From Azolla caroliniana (lineage: Eukaryota; Polypodiophyta), in contig JBHGNT010000012.1 in assembly GCA_043228905.1 (NCBI GenBank), forward strand, positions 19,468,001 to 19,532,000: 64,000 bases of DNA, in the 5' to 3' direction. Made by a program: the position numbers and the translations under genes. This document shows positions 1-9,689 of the stretch, piece by piece; the first letter of the stretch is position 1, and every line of letters begins with the position of its first letter. Below the pieces are notes generated by a model. That model was not told the DNA's origin and searched no databases. It was given only the letters and a program-made list of their open reading frames with translations.

Positions 1-326
1 GCCTCTACAACTTGCGGATGAAAGAATCCGATTCGGTCCAAGCACATCTCAATGAGTACGAAAGCATAAGCTCCCAAATCTCGTCACAGGGGACGGCAAT
101 CGAGGATGAACTCAGAGCAATGATACTCATGAGTAGCCTTCCCTCATCATGGGAAACTTTCGTCACAACCGTGTGCAACGCGTCAACCACGGCTGTTAAA
201 TACTCCGAAGTCACGAGCGCAATCTTGACCGAAGCAGCTCGGAGAAAGTCTTTCGCCAAAGACTCAACAGACGACGCTTACGTAGTACAAGGTTCGACAG
301 ACCGATCGAACATACGAGGAAGAGAT
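1..326 (+). CDS. E2 gag, partial (upstream part of split gag-pol)
   Basis: Open from the window edge (frame of codon 12-14) to the E1 insertion at 326. It encodes the C-terminal half of a copia Gag of the Retrotran_gag_2/UBN2 type; the motif SLPSSWETFVTTVCNA is the usual Gag core, followed by a hydrophilic Arg/Ser-rich stretch. The Gag would form the cytoplasmic virus-like particle. The reading frame resumes at 5885 with Tyr-Ser-Arg-Pro-Pro and the CCHC zinc knuckle. E5 has the same Gag on the other strand at 49,063-49,332. Its true start lies outside the window. Confidence 0.85.
322..326. repeat. E1 target-site duplication, left copy (GAGAT)
   Basis: Five bases flanking the 5' LTR of E1, matched exactly at 5880-5884. 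This fixes both ends of E1 and shows a normal integrase-mediated insertion. Confidence 0.95.
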
Positions 327-400
327 TGTTGGGTTTTCGGTCCCTCCGGATGGGATGTCCCCGGAGATAAATGACGGCAAGCCCGGTTGCGGTTACGGAA

Positions 401-575
401 CCGGATGATGAAAAGTACCCGGCATGAAGCCGGATGAAGTGTACCCGGATGCGGATCCGGATGATGTAGAGTACCCGGATACGGATCCGGATGATGAAGA
501 CCCCGGTTCCGGAACCGGATGTTGAAGACCCCGACTACGGAGCCGGATGACGAATGTACCCGGAGAGAGATCCGG
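401..575 (+). repeat. U3 minisatellite of E1 LTR, about six ~29-bp units
   Basis: Units begin CCGGATGATGAA or a close variant and contain TACCCGG or ACCCCGG. The copy in the 3' LTR is at 5234-5408. E6 has only about two such units (51,865-51,925), which accounts for most of the 99-bp difference in LTR length. By position it could be an enhancer region; that is inference. Confidence 0.85.
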
Positions 576-653
576 AAGCGGGGACATATTTGTGAATATG
601 TTTGCCAAGGGCCCTTGAGGCTATATTTGTAAATAGCCCGAAAGTCATATGTG

Positions 654-660
654 TATAAAT
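654..660 (+). promoter_or_regulatory. TATA box of E1 5' LTR
   Basis: TATAAAT in the U3 end of the LTR, preceded by GTCATATGTG and followed by ATGACTTAGGGC. The same core is kept in E6 (52,004-52,010) and in E4 (about 38,440), so it is the conserved family promoter. Confidence 0.7.
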
Positions 661-1049
661 ATGACTTAGGGCAAACAGTTAAGGTTGTTGTTGCTCATTT
701 TCTGTTTTCCACTTAGAGGGAGCGAAGTGAGAGCAGCCGCGAGAGAGAGAGAGAGAGAGAGAAACAAAGAGGTCGACGCCTCTGTGTAATACCGCCGCCT
801 GTGGCGAGGACAGCGAGCTCAAGGTCGTCGCCTTGCAGCTCGCCATTGTATATTCCAGTGTATAGTGATAGTTGGAGTCGTGCACTCCCGTGGTTTTTCC
901 CGTTTAGGGTTTTCCACGTAAACATCCTGTGTGCTCTTCTCTCTGTTGTTCTTCGTGCATTCTTGTATTTCCCGTTTTCTGAGAATCGATCCTGTTCCTC
1001 GGTTGTGGCCGAGAGGCGAAAGATTTGATAGCGTCAAATCCTTACAAAG

Positions 1050-1061
1050 TGGTATCAGAGC
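1050..1061 (+). other. E1 primer-binding site (tRNA-iMet)
   Basis: TGGTATCAGAGC, complementary to the 3' end of plant initiator methionine tRNA, three bases after the LTR end. Minus-strand priming site. Confidence 0.95.
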
Positions 1062-1075
1062 GACTGTTGCAGAAA

Positions 1076-4000
1076 ATGGAAGGCGGCGGCAGCGGGCAGC
1101 CGATGATGATGGTGCTGAATGCACAGAATTACGCCGACTGGAAGATCAAGATGGAGGACCTTCTGATTGTTCGGGACCTGTACGAACCGATTGACAGGTC
1201 GGAAATACCGAAAGGGGTACTTGAGTCGGAGTGGAAGCTCCTGAACCGGAAAGCCGTAGCGACGATCCGACAATACGTCGACGTGAGCGTCCTACAACAT
1301 GTGGCAAACGACACCAACGCATATGAGATGTGGAAGAAGCTGTCGGGCCTCTACGAGAGGAAGAATGCGTTGAACCGGACCTCCCTGATGAGGAAGATAG
1401 TGAATCTCAAGTACCGGGACGGCGAGAGTATGGTGGAACACGTAAGCACGTTCATGGGATTCGTGAATCAGCTTGCGGCGATCAAGTTCCCGTTGGAGGA
1501 TGCAATGCAAGCCATCATCCTGATGTGTACATTGCCGGAAAGCTGGGAGAACTTGGTGGTGACTCTCAGCACCTCGTGCACCGAAGATAACTTGTCCTTA
1601 CAAACGGTAAAGACAAGTATTCTGAATGAAGAAGCGCGTCGGAGAGATAAAGAACCGGCCTCCGACTCGAAGGCGCTGCTTACCGAATCGGAACGGGGAA
1701 GACACTGGAACCGGAGTCCGCAAAGACGGGAGAAGTCGGGGACCCGGTCGCAGTCAAGAGGAAGGCCCACATGCTTCCACTGCGGGAAGCCGGGGCACTT
1801 CCGAAAGAATTGTCGGCATTACCGAAAAGACAACGGAGCCGACGATACCGATTCGAAGAAGTCACCGGAGAGAAACGGTGCATACCGGGGAGCCACGGAC
1901 CGGAGAGGTTCGGATCGGCGAGGGCAGGACCGGAAAGGAACAACGGCACTCGCGGCAAGTGAAGAAGAGATAATGCTCATTACCGAAGAGAGGGAGCTGA
2001 ACCTTGCCGGTGTAGAGATGACCTGGGTGGTCGATTCCGGAGCGTCGTTCCACCTGACCCCGGAGAAGAAATACTTCTCATCCTACACAGCCGGTGAGCA
2101 TGGCTGTGTCCGGATGGGAAATGAAGGCACATGCCGGATTGCCGGCATAGGAGACGTGTGGCTGATGACATCAACCGGATGCAAGATGCTGCTGAAGGAT
2201 GTGCGACACGTTCCGGAGGTCCGATTGAACCTGATCTCGGCCGGGAGGCTAGATGATGAAGGCTACACGGGTAGCATCCGGAACGGTGTCATGAAGTTCA
2301 GCAAGGGGAGCCTGATAGTGGCTCGGGCTCGGAAGGTCAACACACTGTACCTGATGAACGCCCGGTTATGTCCGGAAGAGCTGAATGTGGCAGCCGACAC
2401 TGCCGGTGAGCTGTGGCACAAGAGACTGTGCCACATGAGTGAGAAGGGGATGAAAAGGCTTGCAGAAGACAACCTTATCCCAGTGAAGCATGTGCACCTG
2501 GAAAAGTGCACCGATTGCCTGGCCGGTAAGCAGAACCGAACCTCCTTCCACTCAAGGCCACCGACGAGACGTGGCGCACCACTGGAGTTGGTGCACACTG
2601 ATGTGTGTCAGGTAGAAACGAAGTCACATGGCGGAGCCCAGTACTTCGTAACATTCATTGATGATCACAGCCGGAAGCTGTGGACGGCACCGTTGAAGAC
2701 AAAGGACCAAGTGTTGTGCGTCTTCAAAGAACTCCACGCGAGAGTGGAAAGGGAATCCGGCAAGAAGCTGAAAGCGATACGAGCGGATAACGGAGGGGAA
2801 TACTGGGGGCAGTTCCAGGAGTACTGTCGCTCGAAGGGAATCCGACTCGAGTTTACTGTGCCGAAGACGCCGGAACTGAACGGGCTGGCCGAGAGGATGA
2901 ACCGGACCATAATGGAGAGGGTCCGGAGTATGCTGGCGCACGCGAAATTACCCAAGGGGTTTTGGGCTGAGGCAATGTCGACGGCGACATATGTGATAAA
3001 CCGATCACCCTCAGTACCTTTGGACGGAGACACGCCGCAGAGAGTGTGGACCGGTAGGGAAGTATCTTACCGGCATCTGAAGGTGTTCGGGTGTCTCGCA
3101 TACGTGCATGTGGCAAAGGACCGGAGAGGAAAGTTAGATCCAAAGACCCGGCCATGCATATTCCTCGGTTACGGCGACGACGAGTTCGGCTACCGAGTAT
3201 GGGACCCGGTCGACAAGAAGATATTCAGGAGTCGAGATATCATCTTCATGGAGGACAAGACACTCGCCGACTGGGAGTCGGAGAAGAAGATGAAGAGCTC
3301 CAAGTCGACCGGTGAGGATCAACTCTACGAGGAGCAGTCCCGACCGGCAAGGGACCGGTTAGCACTCGAGGATCCGGCCGAAGACGGTGAAGAAACAGAA
3401 CCGGCCGAAGAAGATGAAAATGATACCGGAACCGGCCCCGATCCCGAAATGGATTCGGATGAAGAAGAATCGGAAGAACCGGTTACCGAAGCTCCGGAAC
3501 GGAGATATCCTCTAAGAGAGAGAAGGCCCCCCCGGAGATTTCCAGAACCAGAGCACGTGCTGCTAACCGACGAGGGGGAGCCGGAGAGCTTTGAAGAAGC
3601 AAAGCATGACACCCAGAGCCGCAGGTGGTTGAGTGCCATGCAGGACGAGATGGATTCCCTGCATGAGAACCACACATATGAACTTGTGGAGTTGCCGAAA
3701 GGAAAGCGGGCACTTCGAAACAAGTGGGTGTTCAAGCTGAAACCGGGAGATGCCGGAAACCCCCCGAGATACAAAGCCAGGATCGTGGTGAAGGGGTTTC
3801 AGCAGAAGAAGGGCGTCGACTTCGACGAGATATTTGCCCCGGTAGTGAAGATGACCTCCATCCGGACGGTGCTGAGCATAGCGGCAAGCATGGACCTTGA
3901 GGTAGAACAGATGGACGTGAAGACGGCATTCCTTCACGGTGACCTCGATGAAGAGATCTACATGCAGCAATCGGAAGGATTCGAGAAGAAAGGGAAGGAG

Positions 4001-5149
4001 CACCTGGTATGCCGGTTGAAGAAGAGCCTTTACGGACTGAAGCAGGCTCCCCGGCAATGGTACCGGAAGTTCGACTCCTTCATGACAGACGAAGGGTACC
4101 TCAAAACGCAGTCCGACCACTGCGTGTTTGTGAAGAAGTTCGAAGGAGGAGACTCTCTAATACTCCTCCTGTACGTGGACGACATGTTGATCGTCGGACG
4201 GGACCAGGTCAAGATACGGATGCTGAAGAAGGCTCTTCACCGAACTTACTCAATGAAGGACCTGGGTCCGGCGAGGCAAATACTAGGGATGCACATCATC
4301 CGGAACCGGAAGAAGAAGCAGTTGTGGCTGTCACAGGAGAAGTACGTGACGAAGGTGCTTCACCGGTTCAACATGTCGGAGGCAAGACCGGTCGGATCGA
4401 CCCTCCCGGCAAACTGCAAGTTGTCCAGCAAGCAGAGCCCCAAGACAAAGGCTGAGAAGGAGGACATGATGAAAGTACCATATGCCTCTGCCGTCGGAAG
4501 CTTGATGTACGCAATGGTGTGTACAAGACCGGACATAGGATACGCAGTCGGAGTGGTGAGCCGGTACATGAGCAATCCCGGCAAGGAGCACTGGAACGCG
4601 GTCAAGTGGATACTCCGATACCTGAAGGGCACGGCAAACGTGTGCCTCCGATTCGGCTCCGGAAAGCCCGAACTCGACGGCTTTACTGATTCGGATATGT
4701 CGGCTGATGCAGATACCAGCCGGTCCACATCAGGGTATGTGATGACGTATGCAGGGGGAGCTGTTTCGTGGCAGTCGAGGCTGCAGAAGACGGTCGCGTT
4801 GTCAACCACGGAGGCGGAGTACATGGCGGCTGTTGAAGCCGGCAAGGAAATAATATGGATGAAGGACTTCATTAGAGAGCTCGGTATCCGACAAGAGGAG
4901 TACCGACTCTACTGCGACAGTCAGAGTGCCATCCACCTTGCGAAGAACGCGGCCTATCACTCCCGGACGAAGCACATCCAGCGAAGATATCACTGGATCC
5001 GGGAAAGGATAGAAGACAAGGAGTTCATGCTGACGAAGATCCACACGGAAGAGAACGGGTCAGATATGCTGACCAAAGTGCTCACACCCGACAAGTTGGA
5101 AGCATGCCGGAAGAGGATTGGATTGGAGAGACATCCCATGCCGAAGTGA
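1076..5149 (+). CDS. E1 gag-pol polyprotein, intact (1357 aa)
   Basis: The ATG at 1076 is the first Met after the primer-binding site and begins the Gag sequence MEGGGSG; an upstream in-frame ATA start is not credible. Domains in order: Gag (about 1-220), CCHC knuckle CFHCGKPGHFRKNC (about 232), aspartic protease VVDSGASFH (about 318), integrase HHCC (LWHKRLCH...CTDC, from about 445) and D,D-E core (HTDVC about 507, RADNGGEY about 569, ELNGLAERMN about 602), an acidic linker, RT with YVDDML (about 1033), and RNase H (DGFTDSD about 1200, LSTTEAEY, CDSQSA). No stop or frameshift. All catalytic residues expected for copia are present. Autonomous activity is inferred, not shown. Confidence 0.96.
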   Translation: MEGGGSGQPMMMVLNAQNYADWKIKMEDLLIVRDLYEPIDRSEIPKGVLESEWKLLNRKAVATIRQYVDVSVLQHVANDTNAYEMWKKLSGLYERKNALNRTSLMRKIVNLKYRDGESMVEHVSTFMGFVNQLAAIKFPLEDAMQAIILMCTLPESWENLVVTLSTSCTEDNLSLQTVKTSILNEEARRRDKEPASDSKALLTESERGRHWNRSPQRREKSGTRSQSRGRPTCFHCGKPGHFRKNCRHYRKDNGADDTDSKKSPERNGAYRGATDRRGSDRRGQDRKGTTALAASEEEIMLITEERELNLAGVEMTWVVDSGASFHLTPEKKYFSSYTAGEHGCVRMGNEGTCRIAGIGDVWLMTSTGCKMLLKDVRHVPEVRLNLISAGRLDDEGYTGSIRNGVMKFSKGSLIVARARKVNTLYLMNARLCPEELNVAADTAGELWHKRLCHMSEKGMKRLAEDNLIPVKHVHLEKCTDCLAGKQNRTSFHSRPPTRRGAPLELVHTDVCQVETKSHGGAQYFVTFIDDHSRKLWTAPLKTKDQVLCVFKELHARVERESGKKLKAIRADNGGEYWGQFQEYCRSKGIRLEFTVPKTPELNGLAERMNRTIMERVRSMLAHAKLPKGFWAEAMSTATYVINRSPSVPLDGDTPQRVWTGREVSYRHLKVFGCLAYVHVAKDRRGKLDPKTRPCIFLGYGDDEFGYRVWDPVDKKIFRSRDIIFMEDKTLADWESEKKMKSSKSTGEDQLYEEQSRPARDRLALEDPAEDGEETEPAEEDENDTGTGPDPEMDSDEEESEEPVTEAPERRYPLRERRPPRRFPEPEHVLLTDEGEPESFEEAKHDTQSRRWLSAMQDEMDSLHENHTYELVELPKGKRALRNKWVFKLKPGDAGNPPRYKARIVVKGFQQKKGVDFDEIFAPVVKMTSIRTVLSIAASMDLEVEQMDVKTAFLHGDLDEEIYMQQSEGFEKKGKEHLVCRLKKSLYGLKQAPRQWYRKFDSFMTDEGYLKTQSDHCVFVKKFEGGDSLILLLYVDDMLIVGRDQVKIRMLKKALHRTYSMKDLGPARQILGMHIIRNRKKKQLWLSQEKYVTKVLHRFNMSEARPVGSTLPANCKLSSKQSPKTKAEKEDMMKVPYASAVGSLMYAMVCTRPDIGYAVGVVSRYMSNPGKEHWNAVKWILRYLKGTANVCLRFGSGKPELDGFTDSDMSADADTSRSTSGYVMTYAGGAVSWQSRLQKTVALSTTEAEYMAAVEAGKEIIWMKDFIRELGIRQEEYRLYCDSQSAIHLAKNAAYHSRTKHIQRRYHWIRERIEDKEFMLTKIHTEENGSDMLTKVLTPDKLEACRKRIGLERHPMPK

Positions 5150-5159
5150 AGGGGGAGTT
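5148..5159 (+). other. E1 polypurine tract
   Basis: GAAGGGGGAGTT directly before the 3' LTR and overlapping the gag-pol stop codon. Plus-strand priming site. Confidence 0.85.
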
Positions 5160-5879
5160 TGTTGGGTTTTCGGTCCCTCCGGATGGGATGTCCCCGGAGA
5201 TAAATGACGGCAAGCCCGGTTGCGGTTACGGAACCGGATGATGAAAAGTACCCGGCATGAAGCCGGATGAAGTGTACCCGGATGCGGATCCGGATGATGT
5301 AGAGTACCCGGATACGGATCCGGATGATGAAGACCCCGGTTCCGGAACCGGATGTTGAAGACCCCGACTACGGAGCCGGATGACGAATGTACCCGGAGAG
5401 AGATCCGGAAGCGGGGACATATTTGTGAATATGTTTGCCAAGGGCCCTTGAGGCTATATTTGTAAATAGCCCGAAAGTCATATGTGTATAAATATGACTT
5501 AGGGCAAACAGTTAAGGTTGTTGTTGCTCATTTTCTGTTTTCCACTTAGAGGGAGCGAAGTGAGAGCAGCCGCGAGAGAGAGAGAGAGAGAGAGAAACAA
5601 AGAGGTCGACGCCTCTGTGTAATACCGCCGCCTGTGGCGAGGACAGCGAGCTCAAGGTCGTCGCCTTGCAGCTCGCCATTGTATATTCCAGTGTATAGTG
5701 ATAGTTGGAGTCGTGCACTCCCGTGGTTTTTCCCGTTTAGGGTTTTCCACGTAAACATCCTGTGTGCTCTTCTCTCTGTTGTTCTTCGTGCATTCTTGTA
5801 TTTCCCGTTTTCTGAGAATCGATCCTGTTCCTCGGTTGTGGCCGAGAGGCGAAATATTTGATAGCGTCAAATCCTTACA
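5160..5879 (+). repeat. E1 3' LTR
   Basis: Matches 327-1046 with one substitution at 5855. Followed by the GAGAT duplication at 5880-5884. Confidence 0.95.
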
Positions 5880-5884
5880 GAGAT

Positions 5885-8800
5885 TACTCACGGCCGCCGA
5901 ACAATCAGCGAAGACGGAGCCAGTCACGGGATAACCGAATCTGCAACTACTGCAAGAAACCCGGACACATCAAAGCCGACTGCCGCGCACTCAAGAACAA
6001 GAACAACAAGAAGAGTGGCCGGCATGAGGAGATCAATTACGTCAGCTTCTCAGCTGATGTACTACCGGACGACCCGAATATACTATCAATCGAAAATCCA
6101 GTCGGATCAGAAGTTCTGCTCACGACTGAAGAATCGAGCACGTGGCTCTTGGATTCGGGCGCGTCATTTCACGTGACTCCTCATCGATCCCAATTTCGGC
6201 AATATACGATCCGTCACTCCGACTCAGTTCGAGTCGGCAACTCACAACACTGTGACATCATCGGAATCGGCACAGTAGAGCTCAACCTTGCAGGTGGCTC
6301 TACACTTGTACTCCACAATGTCCGACATGTACCCGAGCTCTCAAGGCCATTGATCTCAGTCGGACAACTAGATGAAGACGGCATTCGTGCCGGCTTTTCT
6401 TCGGGAGGGTGGACACTCCACAGGGGGAACCTCCTGCTTGCTAGAGGACCCAAGATACACTCGCTGTATCCGTTACATGTTACGCTCAGAGAGGGTAACC
6501 TGTTTTTGGTGGATATTCCTGTGTCATCACTATGGCACAGAAGATTAGGACACCTCAGCAAGGCCGGCATCACGCATCTATCTAGAGCCGGATACATCCC
6601 AAAACTCTCCTTCTCCGACCATCAATTCTGCGAGCATTGCCAGTATGGCAAACAAGCAGCCGCATCACACCCGACATCAGCACCAAGAGAAACGAGACCT
6701 CTTGATTTAGTCCATTCGGACGTCTGTGGCCCAATGCCGCATCAGTCTCTAGGCGGTGCCTCTTACTTCGTCAGTTTTATTGACGATTCGACTCGAAAGG
6801 TGTGGGCTTATCCAATTCGCACCAAAGATCGTGTCTTCTCGATCTTCACCGATTGGCTCGCTATGGTGGAAAATCAAACCGACCGAAAGCTGAAATGCTT
6901 TCGAACCGACAACGGGGGAGAGTTTAAATCCGAAGAATTCGTCAAATTCTGCCGACAACGCGGCATCCGACGTGAACTTACGGCACCACACAGTCCGGAG
7001 CAAAACGGGATTGCAGAACGAATGAATCGGACAATCCAAGAACGGACAGTTTCCATGCTCCAACACTCCGGACTGTCGGATGGCTTCTGGGCAGAGGCTC
7101 TACTCACGGCAGTACACATAATCAATATGTCGCCAAGTAGACCTCTAGGACTTCAAATTCCTCAGGAACTATGGATCGGCAGTAAGCCGAATTACGACAA
7201 GCTGAGGATCTTCGGATGTGAGGCGTACGCCCTCATTCCGAAAGATGATCGCCGAAAACTTGCACCTCGGTCCAGGAAATGCATTTTCCTTGGATATGGA
7301 TCCGACGGCGAAATGGGATACCGACTCTGGGACCCCGAACGCAGGCAAATCGTTCGAAGTTCGGACGTTGTGTTCAACGAGTCGGCTATGAACCCATCAG
7401 TCGAAAAACCAATCGAAGTCCGAAGGGTAACATTTTCCGATGTGCCGACCCTTCAAGAAGGCCCCGCTCTCAACACACGGTCAGCTTCACGGGTAGCTGA
7501 ACCTTACTCTACCGACTCGGACAACTCCGACTCGGCACAGCAGAACAACTCGCTTTCGGACCATCCGACCACGATACCCGATGCGACCAGTCCAATCATA
7601 CCTCGACGATCCGAGAGACTGTCGCAACCTCCGGAGAGGTACTCTCCTGGAATTTTCTTCACCGACGCCGGCGAACCGACGTCATACGAAGAAGCATCGA
7701 CATCTGTCGATTCCGCCACCTGGCATCTGGCGATGGAGTCGGAAATGCACTCCATTCGGGCAAACAAGACTTGGGATCTGGTCGAATTACCTAGGAACCG
7801 ACGTGCTCTTCCTTGCAAGTGGGTTTATCGACTAAAAGAGACGTCTGATTCGACCACCCCAAAGTACAAGGCCAGATTAGTTGCGAAGGGCTTCCGGCAA
7901 GAATATGGCGTCGACTTCGACGAGATTTTTTCACCAGTGGTGAAAATGACAACCCTTCGTTTTCTGCTCGGCGTAGTGGCAGCCGACAACTTGGAGCTGA
8001 TTCAGCTAGATGTCAAAACAGCCTTCCTCCATGGTGATCTCGAGGAGGAAATTTATATGGAGCAGCCAAAAGGCTTCGTGGCACCTGGCCAAGAACATCT
8101 AGTCTGCCGACTCAGGAAGAGTCTATACGGCCTCAAACAGGCACCGCGACAATGGTACAAGAAGTTCGACGACTTCATCCAATCGATCGGCTTCTCAAAA
8201 AGCGATGAGGACCATTGTCTCTTTACCAACACAGCTCAAGATGGATCACCCATCTTCCTCATCATTTACGTGGACGACATGCTAATTTCTGGACGCCACT
8301 CGGGCGAACTTGCCGATCTCGTTCGGCAACTGCGGTTGAAGTTTGCCATGAAGGACCTCGGTCCGGCACGACACATACTCGGCATGAAGATTAGTCGACA
8401 TCGCGATAAACGACATCTTTTTTTGTCTCAGACCGACTACATCGGACGTGTCTTGGAACGCTTCAACATGCAATCAGCCAAATCTGCTTCAACCCCGCTC
8501 CCTATGAATCTTCGGCTCTCTCAGCGAGACTTCCCGACATCCGGTCCGGAGGGGGAAGATATGAAGTCGGTACCGTATGCACCGGCAGTCGGCTCCCTTA
8601 TGTACCTGATGGTCGCGACACGGCCTGATATCTCTCATGCCGTAGGAGTCGTTAGCAGATTTATGCACAATCCTGGCCGATCGCATTGGAACGCAGTCAA
8701 GCATGTGTTCAGATATCTGGCTGGCACAAAAGACCATGGCATTCTTTTCGGTCCGAACCGAACCTCAGGCGTAGTCGGTTACACCGACTCGGATTTCGCC

Positions 8801-9250
8801 GGCTGTATAGACAGTCGAAAATCAACAACCGGATACTGCTTCAAATTCGGCAATGGAGCAATCTCGTGGAAGTCGAAACTTCAGGAGTGCACAGCGACCT
8901 CAACAACCGAAGCAGAATATGTAGCTGCGTCCGACGCAGCAAAAGAAGCTTTGTGGCTCGGTCGGCTGGCGCACACGTTTCGACAAGTCGACCATGACTC
9001 AGCTCCAGTTGTCTACAGCGACAGTCAAGGTGCTGTTGCCCTGTCAAAAAATCCGGTTCACCACAACGCCTCCAAACATATCGACGTTCGATATCACTTC
9101 GTTCGGGACTGCGTCATTTCAGGGAAAATCGGTCTAGAGAAAATATCCACAACCGACAATGTCGCAGATGGAATGACCAAGTGTCTTTCGGCAGACCGTT
9201 TTCGGTTTCTTCGGCATCAGATGGGCGTAACGACAAACCAGTCCGGTTAG
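5885..9250 (+). CDS. E2 gag-pol, main part (zinc knuckle to RNase H), intact frame
   Basis: Continues the frame of 1-326 after E1. Domains: CCHC knuckle CNYCKKPGHIKADC (about 5941), protease LLDSGASFHVTP (about 6149), integrase HHCC (LWHRRLGHL...CEHC) and D,D-E core (HSDVCG, RTDNGGEF, EQNGIAERMN, about 6715-7025), RT with YVDDMLIS (about 8267), RNase H (YTDSDFAG, STTEAEYVA, YSDSQGAV) and stop at 9248-9250. No stops in about 3.4 kb. It would have encoded a working copia polyprotein before E1 split it. An open frame leading in from E1's LTR is chance. Confidence 0.92.
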   Translation, partial: YSRPPNNQRRRSQSRDNRICNYCKKPGHIKADCRALKNKNNKKSGRHEEINYVSFSADVLPDDPNILSIENPVGSEVLLTTEESSTWLLDSGASFHVTPHRSQFRQYTIRHSDSVRVGNSQHCDIIGIGTVELNLAGGSTLVLHNVRHVPELSRPLISVGQLDEDGIRAGFSSGGWTLHRGNLLLARGPKIHSLYPLHVTLREGNLFLVDIPVSSLWHRRLGHLSKAGITHLSRAGYIPKLSFSDHQFCEHCQYGKQAAASHPTSAPRETRPLDLVHSDVCGPMPHQSLGGASYFVSFIDDSTRKVWAYPIRTKDRVFSIFTDWLAMVENQTDRKLKCFRTDNGGEFKSEEFVKFCRQRGIRRELTAPHSPEQNGIAERMNRTIQERTVSMLQHSGLSDGFWAEALLTAVHIINMSPSRPLGLQIPQELWIGSKPNYDKLRIFGCEAYALIPKDDRRKLAPRSRKCIFLGYGSDGEMGYRLWDPERRQIVRSSDVVFNESAMNPSVEKPIEVRRVTFSDVPTLQEGPALNTRSASRVAEPYSTDSDNSDSAQQNNSLSDHPTTIPDATSPIIPRRSERLSQPPERYSPGIFFTDAGEPTSYEEASTSVDSATWHLAMESEMHSIRANKTWDLVELPRNRRALPCKWVYRLKETSDSTTPKYKARLVAKGFRQEYGVDFDEIFSPVVKMTTLRFLLGVVAADNLELIQLDVKTAFLHGDLEEEIYMEQPKGFVAPGQEHLVCRLRKSLYGLKQAPRQWYKKFDDFIQSIGFSKSDEDHCLFTNTAQDGSPIFLIIYVDDMLISGRHSGELADLVRQLRLKFAMKDLGPARHILGMKISRHRDKRHLFLSQTDYIGRVLERFNMQSAKSASTPLPMNLRLSQRDFPTSGPEGEDMKSVPYAPAVGSLMYLMVATRPDISHAVGVVSRFMHNPGRSHWNAVKHVFRYLAGTKDHGILFGPNRTSGVVGYTDSDFAGCIDSRKSTTGYCFKFGNGAISWKSKLQECTATSTTEAEYVAASDAAKEALWLGRLAHTFRQVDHDSAPVVYSDSQGAVALSKNPVHHNASKHIDVRYHFVRDCVISGKIGLEKISTTDNVADGMTKCLSADRFRFLRHQMGVTTNQSG

Positions 9251-9443
9251 AGCCGGACACAGAGCAGGATGGTTCCCGACAACCGACATCAGTTCCTTAA
9301 TGATCGGCCTCAACTGTTCTGACCCGACCAGTTCGGTCTTCTGCTTTCGGACCCTGCCGACTCGAACAAAGCTGATATGTCCGAGAACCCAAGTCTATAC
9401 CTGTAATCTTAGATAACCCATGTATACGCCCATTACGGGGGAG
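9251..9443 (+). other. E2 3' untranslated stretch with polypurine tract
   Basis: No coding. Ends in ACGGGGGAG (9435-9443), the plus-strand primer, directly before the LTR. E5 has the same motif inverted just inside its left LTR. Confidence 0.75.
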
Positions 9444-9621
9444 TGTCGAATACATGTGTATAATGGACGTATTCACACTATCCCGTTTTGGCCATTTATG
9501 TAATTAGCATAAAGGGTAGTTGCCCTAAGTCAGTCACTATATATAGTGACCTTGTAACCTCTTTGTGAGGTTGGGCTGTTGTATTGTTGCTTTGAGAAAT
9601 AAAGAGTCTTTTGTGTCTCTC

Positions 9622-9664
<43 letters not shown>

Positions 9665-9689
9665 AACGACCTACATTCCATCATTCACA
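9444..9689 (+). repeat. E2 3' LTR (246 bp)
   Basis: Begins TGTCGAATAC and ends CATTCACA. Contains a (CT)n microsatellite at about 9618-9660 and an AT-rich stretch near 9538 (CTATATATAG) that may be the promoter. It shares its U3 start (TAATGGACGTATTCACAC) with the E5 LTR. Confidence 0.85.

Larger units (their letters stand above)
327..1046 (+). repeat. E1 5' LTR
   Basis: Starts TGTTGGG and ends CTTACA. U3 holds a CCGG-rich tandem repeat (401-575), then a TATA box (654-660); R/U5 contains a GA microsatellite (about 738-762). Identical to the 3' LTR except at 1022. Confidence 0.95.
327..5879 (+). mobile_element. E1: complete Tnt1-like Ty1/copia retrotransposon
   Basis: Complete 5553-bp element: 720-bp LTRs (327-1046, 5160-5879), iMet primer-binding site, one gag-pol frame, polypurine tract, TSD GAGAT. 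The LTRs differ at one position I could find (1022 G versus 5855 T), so insertion is recent. Gene order gag-PR-IN-RT-RH is copia, and the integrase and RT resemble tobacco Tnt1 (Tork lineage). It is nearly identical in coding sequence to E6 but its LTRs are clearly different. It looks capable of encoding all its own functions. Confidence 0.95.
1..9689 (+). mobile_element. E2: Ty1/copia retrotransposon, 5' end outside window, split by E1
   Basis: Copia element whose gag runs in from the left edge, is cut by E1 at 326/5885, and resumes in the same frame to a stop at 9250, followed by a polypurine tract and a 3' LTR (9444-9689). Removing E1 and one copy of its GAGAT duplication leaves an uninterrupted reading frame. 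E2 itself landed inside the pol of E3: the sequence right after its 3' LTR (9690 on) is in-frame E3 coding sequence. Its own left LTR and target duplication lie outside the window. E5 (45,217-50,775) is a decayed relative. Confidence 0.9.

Noticed and set aside
393-608. Minus-strand Ser/Gly-rich frame in the E1 LTR (also 5226-5441)
   Set aside because: Translation of the U3 minisatellite; not coding.
3563-4120. 185-codon minus-strand frame inside E1 (also 54,925-55,482)
   Set aside because: Antisense shadow of gag-pol caused by GC-rich codon use.
5858-5884. Start of E2 pol at 5858
   Set aside because: These bases belong to the E1 3' LTR and TSD; the true frame comes from 1-326 across the insertion.
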